This document shows, in pieces, positions 45,805 to 56,300 of a stretch of 64,000 nucleotides of DNA. Position numbers and translations under genes: made by a program. This DNA comes from Sphingobacteriales bacterium (GTDB lineage: Bacteria; Bacteroidota; Bacteroidia; Sphingobacteriales; Sphingobacteriaceae). A model generated the notes under the pieces. It was not told the origin of the DNA and made no database searches. It worked only from the letters and a program-made list of their open reading frames with translations. Where the stretch lies: positions 1-64,000 of the forward strand of contig JAQBOG010000009.1 of NCBI GenBank assembly GCA_028288165.1. Reading direction: 5' to 3'. The stretch's first letter is position 1, and every line of letters begins with the position of its first letter.

Positions 45805-48800
45805 TTATTACCCGAATTTAAGAATTTAAAATAGTTTTCAACTTTTATTTTATAAAATGAATTTAAGGAGGGCGAAAGTGTATTAATCAATTCAAGCTCT
45901 TTTTTATTCATTTTTTGGTATTGAGTAAGTACCGCCTTGTATCTAGATGATTGATTAAGCGCCGATTTACTCTCCCGTTGATTGTCTAGCTCCCTTTCTT
46001 TTTCGGCTTTTTCAGCCTCTAAAAGTTTACTAAAGATTTCTTGTTGTCTGTTTAACGTTTCCCGTTCGATTTTCTTGTATACGAGATCGGTCTCAGTTTG
46101 TTCCATATCTTTAATTATTTTATCCAGGTTGCCCAATCCGTTTTTGCCATCTTTGCTCAAATTTTTATTTATTTCCTGCATGGCTTGTCTAATTTCTGCC
46201 TGCTCTCTGGCCATTTGAGCAAGTTGTTGGCTCATTGCACCTTTAGACGACTTTTTATCGCCGCTCGAGCTTTGTTGTTGCATTTGTTGACGAGTTTTTT
46301 GCATATTTTTATTTAACTCGTCTTGCATTTTGCTAAGTTGAGATAGGCTCTTGCTTTTCCCTTTGCCTCCTCCTTTTGCTTTTTGTTGTGCTTTTTTTAC
46401 CTGATCTAAAGCCTCACTCAACATTAAAGCCAAATTATTTATAGAAGTCATGGCATACTGTTGATTTTTGTTTGCTTCTGATGTTTTTCTGTCTCCTAAA
46501 TTTTCAAGCGCCTTATTAACGTTAAAATTGATAGATTGGATTTCCGCGGTCACAACAGTTTCAATTTGTGGTACTTTTTTGCTTAGTGAAAACAGACTGT
46601 CTTCAATCATCTTTAGATTATCTTTTACATTTCTTTGTTGTTGTGTAAGAGTAATATAACCCGGATCATTGTTATTGGTGTTCTTTAATGACTGCATTAT
46701 TTTTTCCTGATCGAAAGACGTGCTAAGCAAATTGCTTAAAATTTCTCTAAGCCCTTGTAAATTAGTCTCATTCTCATTGCTTTCATCCTCTTGCTGCGCT
46801 TTTTCAAGCTTCTTAGCTAATTGTTCCATTTGTTCAGAAGCCTCTTTCTGCGTTGAGGATGCCTTTTTGCTATCTTTTTTATCTAAATTTTGTTCAATTT
46901 GTTTTTGAAGCTGATCAATCTGTTCTTTCTCTTTTTCAGGATTTTGAAAAGATTGCTTTTCATCTAAGGCCTCATTTTTCTTTTCAATATCTGCAAGATC
47001 TTTCTTGATGTCGTTAAAATCTTGTTTTACTTTTCCTTGATCAGCTTTTACTTTATCGTAATCTGGGTTCTTTATAGCCGTTTGTTCTGCTAATTTCTTT
47101 TGTTCGTTCGATAATGCGTTCAGTTTATTAACAGCAAGATTTATCTTTTGTTCTACCTCTAGACTTTTATATAATTCTAAAAGCCTGTCAAGCTCTTTTT
47201 GAATCGTTTTATGATCTGCCTGCACCTTTGATAATTCGTTTTGAGTGTTGCTTTTATTGTTTTCCGCTAGCAACTTCTCTATATTTTTTAAAAGGTCACG
47301 TGTTTTTTCATCCAGCACATGGTCAAATAAATTTTCAATTTGTTTTTGTTTTTCGAGCAATTGATCACTAAGCTGATTATTTTCTTTTTGATCAATCATA
47401 TTTTGTTTATTCTGCTGTTGGATCTCTTTAATAAGATTCTCCAGATCAGCTTGTTTTTTAATCAGCTGATTTGCTTTATTCTTTTCATCATATGATAGGC
47501 TTTTTTTGTTTAGAAGCTCCTGACCAAGTGTTTTTGCTTCTTTTTCAACTTGCCCTGCTTTTCGGAGCGCATCTGATATCTTCTGTTTAATGGACGATGA
47601 ATTAGCTTCCACTTGTTTTTCAATCTCATTTGTAGAAAGTAACCTGTACCTTTTAATGTCAGATCGGGTTGATTTTGGGCCATTAAAGCCATCGTTATCA
47701 AATACTTCAAAGTAATATTCTAACTCAGTACCCGGATTGATGTTTAGCTTTTTTAAATCCCACACGTAAAAAAAAGTAGTTGATAGCTCTCTAGTGTTGA
47801 TAGGAATAACTCTTGAAGCAAAGCCTGTAGGTTTACCTCCCTTTTCAGCTATCGCTCTATAATTTAGTGATAATTTAGTGAGTCCATGGTCGTCAGAGGT
47901 CTCTCCGATAAAGTATAAGGCCTTTTTATCAAGTGAATCACGTTGTTCATTTACATTTAATGAAGGATGTAAGTCAGGAATTACCTTTATAGAATAATTT
48001 ATCGGCCCATCACTAGAAAGGTTTTGGTTGGCTAACGCGAAACTATAGCTAACATCGGCTCCAGGCAGATAGGCTACCTTGAATGCATTACCCACACGTG
48101 AAACGGCCAGGTTTTTATTGTTAACGTTAAACTTGATTTTTGATGTATTACTTGCATGAATATTCCAGGTTAAAAGGGTGCCTGACGGAACCGTTAAATT
48201 CCCATCATTCAATAACACTTCACTCTTTTTTTGAAGGTAAGCCGGATATTTCAGTACTACATTAAAATCAATTAATGATGGCTTAGGAATCACTTTTATA
48301 TGATATGCATCTGAGGTGTAATCACCTCCCACAAAATTCAAGTCTTTATTATTCTGGATGTTTTTAAAATTGTAACTAAACAGAACAGTACTTTCTTGTT
48401 CCATCTTAAATGTGTTTGGGCCGATTTCAATGAATAGCTCTTTAGGAATTTCGTTGCCTTCAAGTTTAAGTCTAAGAACATAGTCATCGCCTTGAGCAAC
48501 AACCAGGGTTTTATTTAAAACCACAAACTGAAACGGTGCCTTCTTTACAAACTTTCTATTATGATTTACAAGCCTAACGGTGCCTTCTTCTAAGATATTA
48601 GGTGATTTAAAAGCAATAAAGATGATAACCAATAGGGGAATTAAGGCATATTTAAGGTAAGGTTTGTTTTCTGAGTATTTTATGGCAGCAGAGAAGGGAA
48701 TCGGCCTTAGCTGTGTAATTTTTTGATTAATACTTGCTTCGATTAGTAATCTTTGTTCTGGATTTGTGTCTGATAGCTTTTTTAACTGTAAGGTATTCAG

Positions 48801-49136
48801 CAGTTTGTCTTTAATCGGTTGAAAATGTAGGCCAATAATTTCTGATGCTTTCTCGTGACTGATGCTTTTGCCTAGTTGGAAATAAGAAAGACCCGGTTTT
48901 AAGATATAACAGAAAAAAATTAAAAGATTTATGCCAATAAAACCATAAAAAATGGCAGTTCTAATAGCAGGGTTAAAGTTTCCGTAATATTCTGAAACCG
49001 TTACAATCAGATATCCTGCTAAGAATAAGGTTGTAAGATATATGGCGCCTCTTATTACTTTATTTAAGTAATATTTACGGATAAACTCATCGATTTTTTG
49101 AATCAAATGATTATAGTGGGGGCTCAACCTCTCCAT
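45801..49136 (-). CDS. DUF4175-type membrane protein with long coiled coil
   Basis: An 1111-residue protein. Hydrophobic segments near the N-terminus (about 30-50, 59-79 and a further one around 160-180) anchor it; a large beta-rich periplasmic-type region follows (about 185-500). From about 510 to 1010 it is almost wholly coiled coil, very rich in Lys, Gln, Glu and Asn. This matches the Bacteroidota DUF4175 family. The function is not known; a scaffold for envelope structure is plausible from shape alone. The conserved linkage to the RsbW-type ATPase and ybeY is common in the phylum. Confidence 0.8.
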   Translation of the reverse strand: MERLSPHYNHLIQKIDEFIRKYYLNKVIRGAIYLTTLFLAGYLIVTVSEYYGNFNPAIRTAIFYGFIGINLLIFFCYILKPGLSYFQLGKSISHEKASEIIGLHFQPIKDKLLNTLQLKKLSDTNPEQRLLIEASINQKITQLRPIPFSAAIKYSENKPYLKYALIPLLVIIFIAFKSPNILEEGTVRLVNHNRKFVKKAPFQFVVLNKTLVVAQGDDYVLRLKLEGNEIPKELFIEIGPNTFKMEQESTVLFSYNFKNIQNNKDLNFVGGDYTSDAYHIKVIPKPSLIDFNVVLKYPAYLQKKSEVLLNDGNLTVPSGTLLTWNIHASNTSKIKFNVNNKNLAVSRVGNAFKVAYLPGADVSYSFALANQNLSSDGPINYSIKVIPDLHPSLNVNEQRDSLDKKALYFIGETSDDHGLTKLSLNYRAIAEKGGKPTGFASRVIPINTRELSTTFFYVWDLKKLNINPGTELEYYFEVFDNDGFNGPKSTRSDIKRYRLLSTNEIEKQVEANSSSIKQKISDALRKAGQVEKEAKTLGQELLNKKSLSYDEKNKANQLIKKQADLENLIKEIQQQNKQNMIDQKENNQLSDQLLEKQKQIENLFDHVLDEKTRDLLKNIEKLLAENNKSNTQNELSKVQADHKTIQKELDRLLELYKSLEVEQKINLAVNKLNALSNEQKKLAEQTAIKNPDYDKVKADQGKVKQDFNDIKKDLADIEKKNEALDEKQSFQNPEKEKEQIDQLQKQIEQNLDKKDSKKASSTQKEASEQMEQLAKKLEKAQQEDESNENETNLQGLREILSNLLSTSFDQEKIMQSLKNTNNNDPGYITLTQQQRNVKDNLKMIEDSLFSLSKKVPQIETVVTAEIQSINFNVNKALENLGDRKTSEANKNQQYAMTSINNLALMLSEALDQVKKAQQKAKGGGKGKSKSLSQLSKMQDELNKNMQKTRQQMQQQSSSGDKKSSKGAMSQQLAQMAREQAEIRQAMQEINKNLSKDGKNGLGNLDKIIKDMEQTETDLVYKKIERETLNRQQEIFSKLLEAEKAEKERELDNQRESKSALNQSSRYKAVLTQYQKMNKKELELINTLSPSLNSFYKIKVENYFKFLNSGNK

Positions 49137-49299
49137 CGGTTTGAAGATATTTTAGGAAAAATACGCAATTATTACTAAATGGCTTCAAAATAAGTTTAGT
49201 AAGTATTGAGGCTACTTTTTTACAATTGTTACAAACCATCAACTTATTTATTTGTTTTATTAGGAACACCTATGTATGAAAATAAATTGACCAATTTTT

Positions 49300-49755
49300 A
49301 TGAAAAATTTAATATTAGCATTGATATTAATCGTGCCTTTAGCAGCATGTAAAAAAGATAAAAAATCATCAGTTAAAGCACCTGAAACAATAATAAGGGC
49401 TACTTGGTTTACAACATCAGAAAAGCATGTGTATTATAATGGGAGCAATACCGTACTGTTTCAAGAAAGTAAGCCAATAGGTGATAAATATGTTTTATTG
49501 AATGACGATATCATAAAAAAGTCATCACCTTCTGGGGTGCAAGAATTTAGGAGTCCGTTCACGCTGTCAAAAACTGACAATAAACTGCTAATAACGTTTG
49601 ATAACAATGATGGATCGCAAACTTATGAAGTTGTTTCAGCAAATGAACAAACAATGACTTGGGTGCAGGTTACTACCAATCAACCGTATGATAATGGAAC
49701 GAAAACAGCAGCTAAGAAAATTGTAACGATCGATTTTCACTGCCCTTGTCCTTAG
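49300..49755 (+). CDS. Small lipoprotein, unknown function
   Basis: A 151-residue protein with a lipoprotein signal peptide (MKNLILALILIVPLAACKKD, Cys at about 17). The mature part is a small beta-rich domain, lipocalin-like in its pattern: ATWFTTSEKHVYYNG at the start and TYEVVSANEQTMTWVQV near the end, ending in the unusual C-P-C-P. The strand order W...Y...L...M-x-W resembles lipocalin-like/DUF4923-type lipoproteins but I cannot assign a family with confidence. Alone on its transcript; a perfect terminator follows. Confidence 0.7.
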   Translation: MKNLILALILIVPLAACKKDKKSSVKAPETIIRATWFTTSEKHVYYNGSNTVLFQESKPIGDKYVLLNDDIIKKSSPSGVQEFRSPFTLSKTDNKLLITFDNNDGSQTYEVVSANEQTMTWVQVTTNQPYDNGTKTAAKKIVTIDFHCPCP

Positions 49756-49780
49756 TAAATAGAGGAAATTTAACTTAATA

Positions 49781-49818
49781 AAAAAGGGTTTAGAATCACA
49801 CATTCTAAACCCTTTTTT
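49781..49818 (+). terminator. Rho-independent terminator
   Basis: Perfect 16-bp stem AAAAAGGGTTTAGAAT / ATTCTAAACCCTTTTT with a 5-nt loop, followed by T residues. It lies 26 bp past the lipoprotein stop and seals this transcript off from the polysaccharide-locus regulator. Confidence 0.93.
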
Positions 49819-50050
49819 ATTAACAAGACCTTAATCAACTGCAAATAACTTGTATTACGTGGCAACAGATTTCCTGATACAGCGTATGATCCTGTTTAAG
49901 GACACTCTAAACACATCTTTAATGGTTAACTAAAATAGATTGTTTAGATTTTTAATATTATGTTAGGATAAGTACCGATACATAAATACTTTAATTAATT
50001 TAGCAAACCCTTTCTTCAATTAACCAAATAAATTAAGGCAGCCCTACTGC

Positions 50051-52969
50051 ATGAAGAGATTTCTCAACGTTATATTATTCTCCATTTTAATTAGTTCTGC
50101 CTACGGACAAAGCCAAATAGCATCGCCACAAATTGTAAATTACAATAGCTTCGATTATAAAGCCGGAATACAAAATTGGGGTATAGCCCAAGGCAAAAAT
50201 GGAGTGTTATATTTTGGAAACAACGAAGGATTATTATCGTACGATGGCAGTTTCTGGAAAAAATATCAGCTACCGAATTTAACGATTATCAGATCTTTAA
50301 AAATAGATTTAAAGGGTAGAATTTATGTCGGCGGTCAGGACGAAATAGGATACTTTTTCCCAAATCAAAACGGTACCCTTCAATATCATTCCTTAAATAA
50401 CCTGGTACCGTTGAATGATCGGAAATTTGCAGATATCTGGAATGTAGAACTGATTAATGATGAAGTTTTTTTTAGATCAGTAAGTACCATTCTTCATTTT
50501 AAAGATGGCATTGTAAAAATCTTTAAGGCTAAAACTCAGTGGCAGTTTATGGGCAAAACAAGTAATCTATTGTTTGCTCAGGAAATAGGTAGGGGATTAA
50601 TGGTTTATGATAGCGGCAATTGGAAACCGATTTGTGAAGATAAGATATTGAAAAGTGAAATCATTGCGTCAATAATTGATTTGGGACATGACTCTTTACT
50701 GGTGTCTACGCAGAAGAAGGGGCTCTTTATCCTTAAAAACGGGATCTTAACGCAAAAGAAAACGTCAGTAGATGAAACATTTTTTAACGACCGTATTTAT
50801 TGTGCTATTAAGGTAAATGAAAACTGGCTTGCCTTTGGAACAGCATCAGCAGGAGTATTAATCGTCAATAAAGATGGTAAACTTATACAAAGTTACTCTT
50901 CCCGCGAAGGCCTTCAAAAAAACTACATACGAAGTGCTTTTATAGACAAGAACAAAAATCTTTGGTTAGGATTGGATGATGGAATAGATATGATCGCTAT
51001 TAACAGTGCCATCAAACATATTGATCCGGATAGAAACAAGCAAATTACTAGTTATGCTGTTCAGTTGTTTGATAATCAACTCTTTATTGGAGCATCTAAT
51101 GGCTTATTTGCTTCACCCATCGACAGAACTGAAAAAGATTTGAGTTTATCAAAAGGAGAATTTAAAGAGATCAAAAATGCGAAAGGGCAAGTTTGGAATT
51201 TGGAAGAAATTAATAACCATTTGTTAATCGGGCATGAAGACGGATTTTTCGTTTTAAATGGGGATAAAGCAGATCAAATTTATTACCATCCAGGAACCTG
51301 GCTATTTCAACCAGTTTCTAATATTTTCCCTTCTACAGATATTATTGCCGGTACATATGAAGGGCTACGGCATATTCAATATGACAACAATAAATTTGTT
51401 GACTTGGGGAAAATACCGAGCTTGGATGAATCGCTTCGTTTCATGGTTTTTGACCCTTTTGTCAACGCTATTTGGGCATCGCACCCTTATCATGGAGTAT
51501 TTAAAATAGAATTAGATAGGGATAGTAGAAAAGTACTTCGCACAACGGTTTATTCAAGCAGGCACGGCCTGCCTTCTAACTTATATAATTATGTTTTTTA
51601 TGTAAAAAACCGGATTGTAGTAGCCGCGTCTAACGGCATATATGAATTTGATAAAAGCAGTAATAGGTTTGTGCCATCGAGTATATTAAATCCTGCTTTG
51701 AAAGGGCTGTCTATACAGTACCTCAAGGAAGATAAAGATGGAAACGTTTGGTTTGTGACTAATAAGAATGTAGGAGTCGTTGATTTCCATAAACCAGTTG
51801 GTAAAAGACCATTTTCTATTATATACATACCTGAATTAAAGGGAAAAGTTGTAGGGGGGTTTGAAAAAATTTATCCGATAGATAATGAAAATATATTTAT
51901 TGGTGCTACAAAGGGCGTGTTCCACGTAAATTATAAAAAATATAGTGAGAGCATAACTAAGCCTGGTGTGTTGCTGGATGAGGTAAGATTATTAGGAAAG
52001 GTAGATAGTGTGATTTTTGGTGGTTATTTTCTGAAAGACAAGGGGGTTTCCGAACGACAGGACCTTAAATCAGTAATAAATCTTCCACATACGTCAAATT
52101 CATTACATTTTGAGTACTCTTCAACTTTATTTGAGCAACGAGGCAATATGGAATTTGCATACCAGTTGGAAGGCTTTGATAAAGATTGGGCAGTTTGGAG
52201 TGATAAAAGTGAAAAGGAGTACACTAATTTGCCTCCAGGCAGCTATACATTTAAGGTAAAGGCCCGTAATAATTTAGGAAATGAATCAGAAATAGCTTCA
52301 TACAAATTTACTATTGAGGCTGCATGGTATCAAAACAGCTGGAGCTATATGTTGTATATTGCTGCTTTTTCTGGATTGATTTATTTGATATTTATTTGGC
52401 AAAAGAAGCAACATCGGAAAGATCAGGCCAACCTCGGGTATCTTCACCAGTTAGAACTTGATCGTACTGAAAAAGAGATAGTTAGATTAAAGAACGAAAA
52501 ACTGGAGTCGGAGGTAAATTTCAAAAACAAGGAGCTATCTACCATGACGATGCACTTAGTTCAACGAGGGCAGGTTCTTGCAAAAATCAAGGAGGTGATA
52601 TCTTCCATCATTAAAAAGCATGATATAAGCGATAGCTCTACAAGTTTCAGGCAATTACTAAGGTTAATAAGGGAGGTTGATAAAAGCGATGAAGATTGGG
52701 ATCAATTCACCATTCATTTTACAAATGTTAATGCTGATTTCTTTGATATATTAAAAGCGAAATATCCAGACGTAACATCAAATGAACTTAAGCTATGTGC
52801 TTACCTTAAAATGAATTTGTCATCTAAAGAAATAGCACAATTAATGAATATTACTATTAAAGCTGTTGAAGTAGGCCGGTACCGATTAAGAAAAAAACTA
52901 CACCTGCAATCTGATATAAATTTATATGATTTCTTACTTCAACTCTCCAAAGGCGAACCGGTAAAGTAG
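50051..52969 (+). CDS. Membrane-spanning beta-propeller/Y_Y_Y/LuxR-type transcription regulator
   Basis: A 972-residue regulator. A signal peptide (1-20, ending SSAYG) is followed by two periplasmic seven-bladed-type propeller sections (about 30-650), a Y_Y_Y (triple tyrosine) domain (about 680-760, LEGFDKDWAVWS; YTNLPPGSYTFKVKARN), one membrane helix (about 772-790), a cytoplasmic coiled coil and a LuxR-like helix-turn-helix at the end (TSNELKLCAYLKMNLSSKEI; MNITIKAVEVGRYRLRKKL). There is no histidine kinase or receiver domain, so it senses outside and binds DNA within one chain. It lies directly upstream of the susC/susD operon and is the probable glycan-responsive activator. Confidence 0.9.
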   Translation: MKRFLNVILFSILISSAYGQSQIASPQIVNYNSFDYKAGIQNWGIAQGKNGVLYFGNNEGLLSYDGSFWKKYQLPNLTIIRSLKIDLKGRIYVGGQDEIGYFFPNQNGTLQYHSLNNLVPLNDRKFADIWNVELINDEVFFRSVSTILHFKDGIVKIFKAKTQWQFMGKTSNLLFAQEIGRGLMVYDSGNWKPICEDKILKSEIIASIIDLGHDSLLVSTQKKGLFILKNGILTQKKTSVDETFFNDRIYCAIKVNENWLAFGTASAGVLIVNKDGKLIQSYSSREGLQKNYIRSAFIDKNKNLWLGLDDGIDMIAINSAIKHIDPDRNKQITSYAVQLFDNQLFIGASNGLFASPIDRTEKDLSLSKGEFKEIKNAKGQVWNLEEINNHLLIGHEDGFFVLNGDKADQIYYHPGTWLFQPVSNIFPSTDIIAGTYEGLRHIQYDNNKFVDLGKIPSLDESLRFMVFDPFVNAIWASHPYHGVFKIELDRDSRKVLRTTVYSSRHGLPSNLYNYVFYVKNRIVVAASNGIYEFDKSSNRFVPSSILNPALKGLSIQYLKEDKDGNVWFVTNKNVGVVDFHKPVGKRPFSIIYIPELKGKVVGGFEKIYPIDNENIFIGATKGVFHVNYKKYSESITKPGVLLDEVRLLGKVDSVIFGGYFLKDKGVSERQDLKSVINLPHTSNSLHFEYSSTLFEQRGNMEFAYQLEGFDKDWAVWSDKSEKEYTNLPPGSYTFKVKARNNLGNESEIASYKFTIEAAWYQNSWSYMLYIAAFSGLIYLIFIWQKKQHRKDQANLGYLHQLELDRTEKEIVRLKNEKLESEVNFKNKELSTMTMHLVQRGQVLAKIKEVISSIIKKHDISDSSTSFRQLLRLIREVDKSDEDWDQFTIHFTNVNADFFDILKAKYPDVTSNELKLCAYLKMNLSSKEIAQLMNITIKAVEVGRYRLRKKLHLQSDINLYDFLLQLSKGEPVK

Positions 52970-53186
52970 CCCCTGCTTATTCGTCCTAAAGCAATTTATG
53001 AACCTAATACATGATTCAGGAAGCTGATTTCCCATCTTTTTTCATGCTCATATAAATCAGTCGTAAAAATTATGGTAAAAAGAAAACGCCTTGTGCAAAC
53101 GATTGTTGTTTGAGGGTAGCCAATAGTATATCCTTATTACTCTTGTATTTTGTAACGTTTTCATCTACAGATAGTTGTTTTCTTTT

Positions 53187-53258
53187 TGTAGTGCTTTTGT
53201 AGGGCAGATTTTTTACTCTGTAGTGGTACAAACCAAAGCATGTATGGTTTGTGTAGGG
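53187..53258 (+). promoter_or_regulatory. Phased TGTAGKG motif cluster, candidate operator
   Basis: TGTAGTG at 53187, TGTAGGG at 53198, TGTAGTG at 53219 and TGTAGGG at 53252. The start-to-start intervals of 11, 21 and 33 bp are close to one, two and three helical turns, so all four lie on one DNA face. Between the last two lies the inverted repeat ACAAACCA (53228-53235) / TGGTTTGT (53245-53252). The cluster ends 34 bp upstream of the -7 box, where an activator would bind. Confidence 0.5.
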
Positions 53259-53291
53259 TTGTCAAATCACCTGATCACGCTCCTGCTCTAA

Positions 53292-53299
53292 TATATTTG
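53292..53299 (+). promoter_or_regulatory. Candidate -7 box of the susC promoter
   Basis: TATATTTG matches TAnnTTTG exactly and lies 63 bp before the susC start. There is no TTTG at the -33 position, which fits an activator-dependent promoter. Confidence 0.45.
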
Positions 53300-53361
53300 A
53301 CAAACTATGCTCCAAGCATTAGGCCAATTAACCAATTTTCTCAAACTTTTAAACAATTATT

Positions 53362-56300
53362 ATGAAAGGAAGAATTACTCTAATTTTCTTCATTTCCTGT
53401 TTCCTTTTATTTCCAGCTATTACATATGCTCAGGAGTTTCAGGTTTCAGGTAAAGTAACATCAAAGTCTGATGGGTCACCTTTGCCAGGTGTCACCGTCG
53501 CTATTGAAGGCTCTAAAACCGGTACGAGCACAAACGGTAATGGAGAATTTGTAATCAATGTGCCAAAAGCAGGAACGGTTTTATCCTTTAGCCAATTAGG
53601 CATGGAAACTCAAACGTTCAAAGTACAACGACCAGGTCCTGTAAACATTTCATTAAATGAATCAAATAGTACATTAAATGAGGTAGTTGTTGTGGGTTAT
53701 GGTACACAAAAGAAAAGTGAAGTCACAGGTGCCATATCAAGTGTAAAGGCAAAAGACTTAGAAAATCAACAAATTACGCGGGTTGAGCAAGCTTTACAAG
53801 GAAGAACATCAGGCGTGACCATTGCTTCAAACTCTGGTGCTCCAGGTTCAGCATCTACGGTAAGGGTAAGGGGTATTACTTCTCTAAACAGCAATAATCC
53901 TTTGTATGTTATCGATGGAGTTGTGGTAGATAATGGAGGGATTGACTATTTGAATTCAGCCGATATTGAAAATATTGAGGTGCTAAAGGATGCTGCGTCA
54001 GCAGCAATTTACGGTGCAAGAGCCTCCGCAGGAGTAATATTAGTAACTACTAAAAAAGGTAAATCCGGCGGTTTAAAAATCAATTATAATGGCTACTACG
54101 GAACTCAGGCTCCCGCAAGGAAGTTGGATTTGTTAGATGCTACTCAATATGCAACGTTGAGGAATGAAGCTTCTGTAAGTGGCGGAGCCGGAATCGTGTA
54201 TAATTCTCCTGCTTCTTTAGGGGCAGGAACCGACTGGCAAGATGCTCTTTTCAATAAACAAGCGATTATCCAGGATCAGCAAGTGAATGTAAGTGGTGGA
54301 AATGAAAAATCAACTTTCTATACTTCATTTGGATACATTGGTCAGGAAGGAATTGTTGCAACGGATATCTCCAATTACAAAAGATACAACATCCGTTTAA
54401 ATTCTACTCACAAAATTAAAAGTTGGTTGCAGGTTGCTACTAATTTAGGATATTCTCACATCAAGAGTAAAGGTGGCTTGAGCACAAATTCAGAGTTTGG
54501 CGGACCACTAAGTTCTGCAATTAATTTAGATCCAACCACCCCAACAATCGAAACTGACCCAGCTATAAATGCAACAGGCAGGTATGCACTTCCCAATGTG
54601 GTGCGTGATGCAAACGGAAACCCATATGGCATCTCCAATACCGTTCAACAAGAGATGACCAATCCTTTAGCCTACGTGCAAACACGTTTGGGAAATTACG
54701 GTTGGTCTGATAATTTGGTAGGTAACTTATCATTAGATTTAGAACCAATTAAAGGCTTAAAATTTACTTCGACCTTAGGCTCTAAGTTGGCTTTTTGGGG
54801 TGGATCAGGTTTTACTCCTTTATATTATTTGAATGCAACCCAATTAAGTAATCAAACTTCATTCGGAAGGGATAAAAATCAAGGCTTCAATTGGAGTATC
54901 GAAAATAATGCGTCTTATTCAAAAACAATAGCTAAACACAACTTTACCGTGTTGGTTGGTATGGGTGCTTATGAAGATAATAACACTAGCGGAAATAGCA
55001 TTAATTTCAACAACATTGCTGCATCAACGTTTGATGAAGCAACTTTCAACTTAAAAGTTCCAGTAGCTCAAATTAGCGCTGATGCTTATGATGGAATCAC
55101 TCATACGGTTAGTTCTATTTACTCAAGATTACTCTATAATTATAATGAGAAATACTTGTTTACAGGAATTATTCGTCGTGACGGCTCGTCAAGATTTGGA
55201 TCTAATAACAAGTATGGTTATTTCCCTTCTGCCTCTGTAGGATGGGTGCCTACGAATGAAAATTTCTGGCCTAAAAATAAAGTAGTTAACACGTTAAAAA
55301 TTCGTGGTTCTTACGGCGTAAATGGTAATGACGAATTAGGAAATTTCAGATACGTATCTACTGTTGGTTCTGGAAGGAATTATGTTTTTGGTCTCGATAA
55401 TTTAATTATCGGATATAGCCCGGACGCTCCTGCAAATCCAGATTTGAAATGGGAAGAAACCACTCAATTAAACATCGGGTTTGATGCCGCATTGTTTGAT
55501 AACTGGAATTTAACCTTTGATTGGTATAATAAGAAAACGAAAGGAATATTAAGAACAGTGCCACTTCCAAGTTATGGTGGATTTACAGGCAGCCCGTGGG
55601 GTAACGTTGCTGATATGGCTAATAAAGGCGTTGAGTTAGAGTTAGGGTATCGTAAGCAAATAGGAAAATTAAATTTTAATATAAAAGCTAACAGTTCTTT
55701 CCTTGATAATAAAGTAACTTATTTAGGAACTACAAACTTTACGACTAATGGAGCCGGTGGTATTCAAAACGTTGCCTATGAATTACAGCGTACTCAGGTT
55801 GGCCATACCTATAACTCGTTTTACGGATTTAAAACTGCGGGAATCTTCCAAAACCAAGCAGAGGTAAGCTCATACGTTGGTCCTAAAGGAAACCCAATAC
55901 AGCCTCTTGCTCAGCCAGGAGATTTTAGGTGGGTTGATAGCAATAATGATGGTGCTATCACTGAAGCTGATAGACAATTCCTTGGATCACCAATTCCTAA
56001 TTTCAATTATGGCTTCACATTCAAAGCAACTTACCAAGCATTTGATTTAAATGTGTTCGGTCAAGGGGTATCTGGCAATAAAATATTCCAGGGTCTACGC
56101 CGTCTTGATATTCCAACAGCAAACTGGACAACTAATGCGCTAGGCAGATGGACTGGAGAAGGCTCGTCAAACACTTATCCAAGAATCAGTAGCTCAGATC
56201 CCAACAAAAACTTTAGTAACCCGTCTGATTTCTATTTAGAAGATGGTGCTTATTTCAGAATCAAAACATTGCAAATAGGCTATTCCTTGCCAAGATCAAT

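Larger units (their letters stand above)
52970..53361 (+). promoter_or_regulatory. susC control region
   Basis: 392 bases without a gene. It contains four TGTAGKG motifs, an 8-bp inverted repeat, a -7 box (53292-53299) and a 62-bp leader. Nothing else coding or structured was recognised. Confidence 0.6.

Noticed and set aside
51918-51933. parS-like sequence TGTTCCACGTAAATTA
   Set aside because: Three mismatches to the consensus in the right half, not palindromic, and inside the regulator coding sequence.
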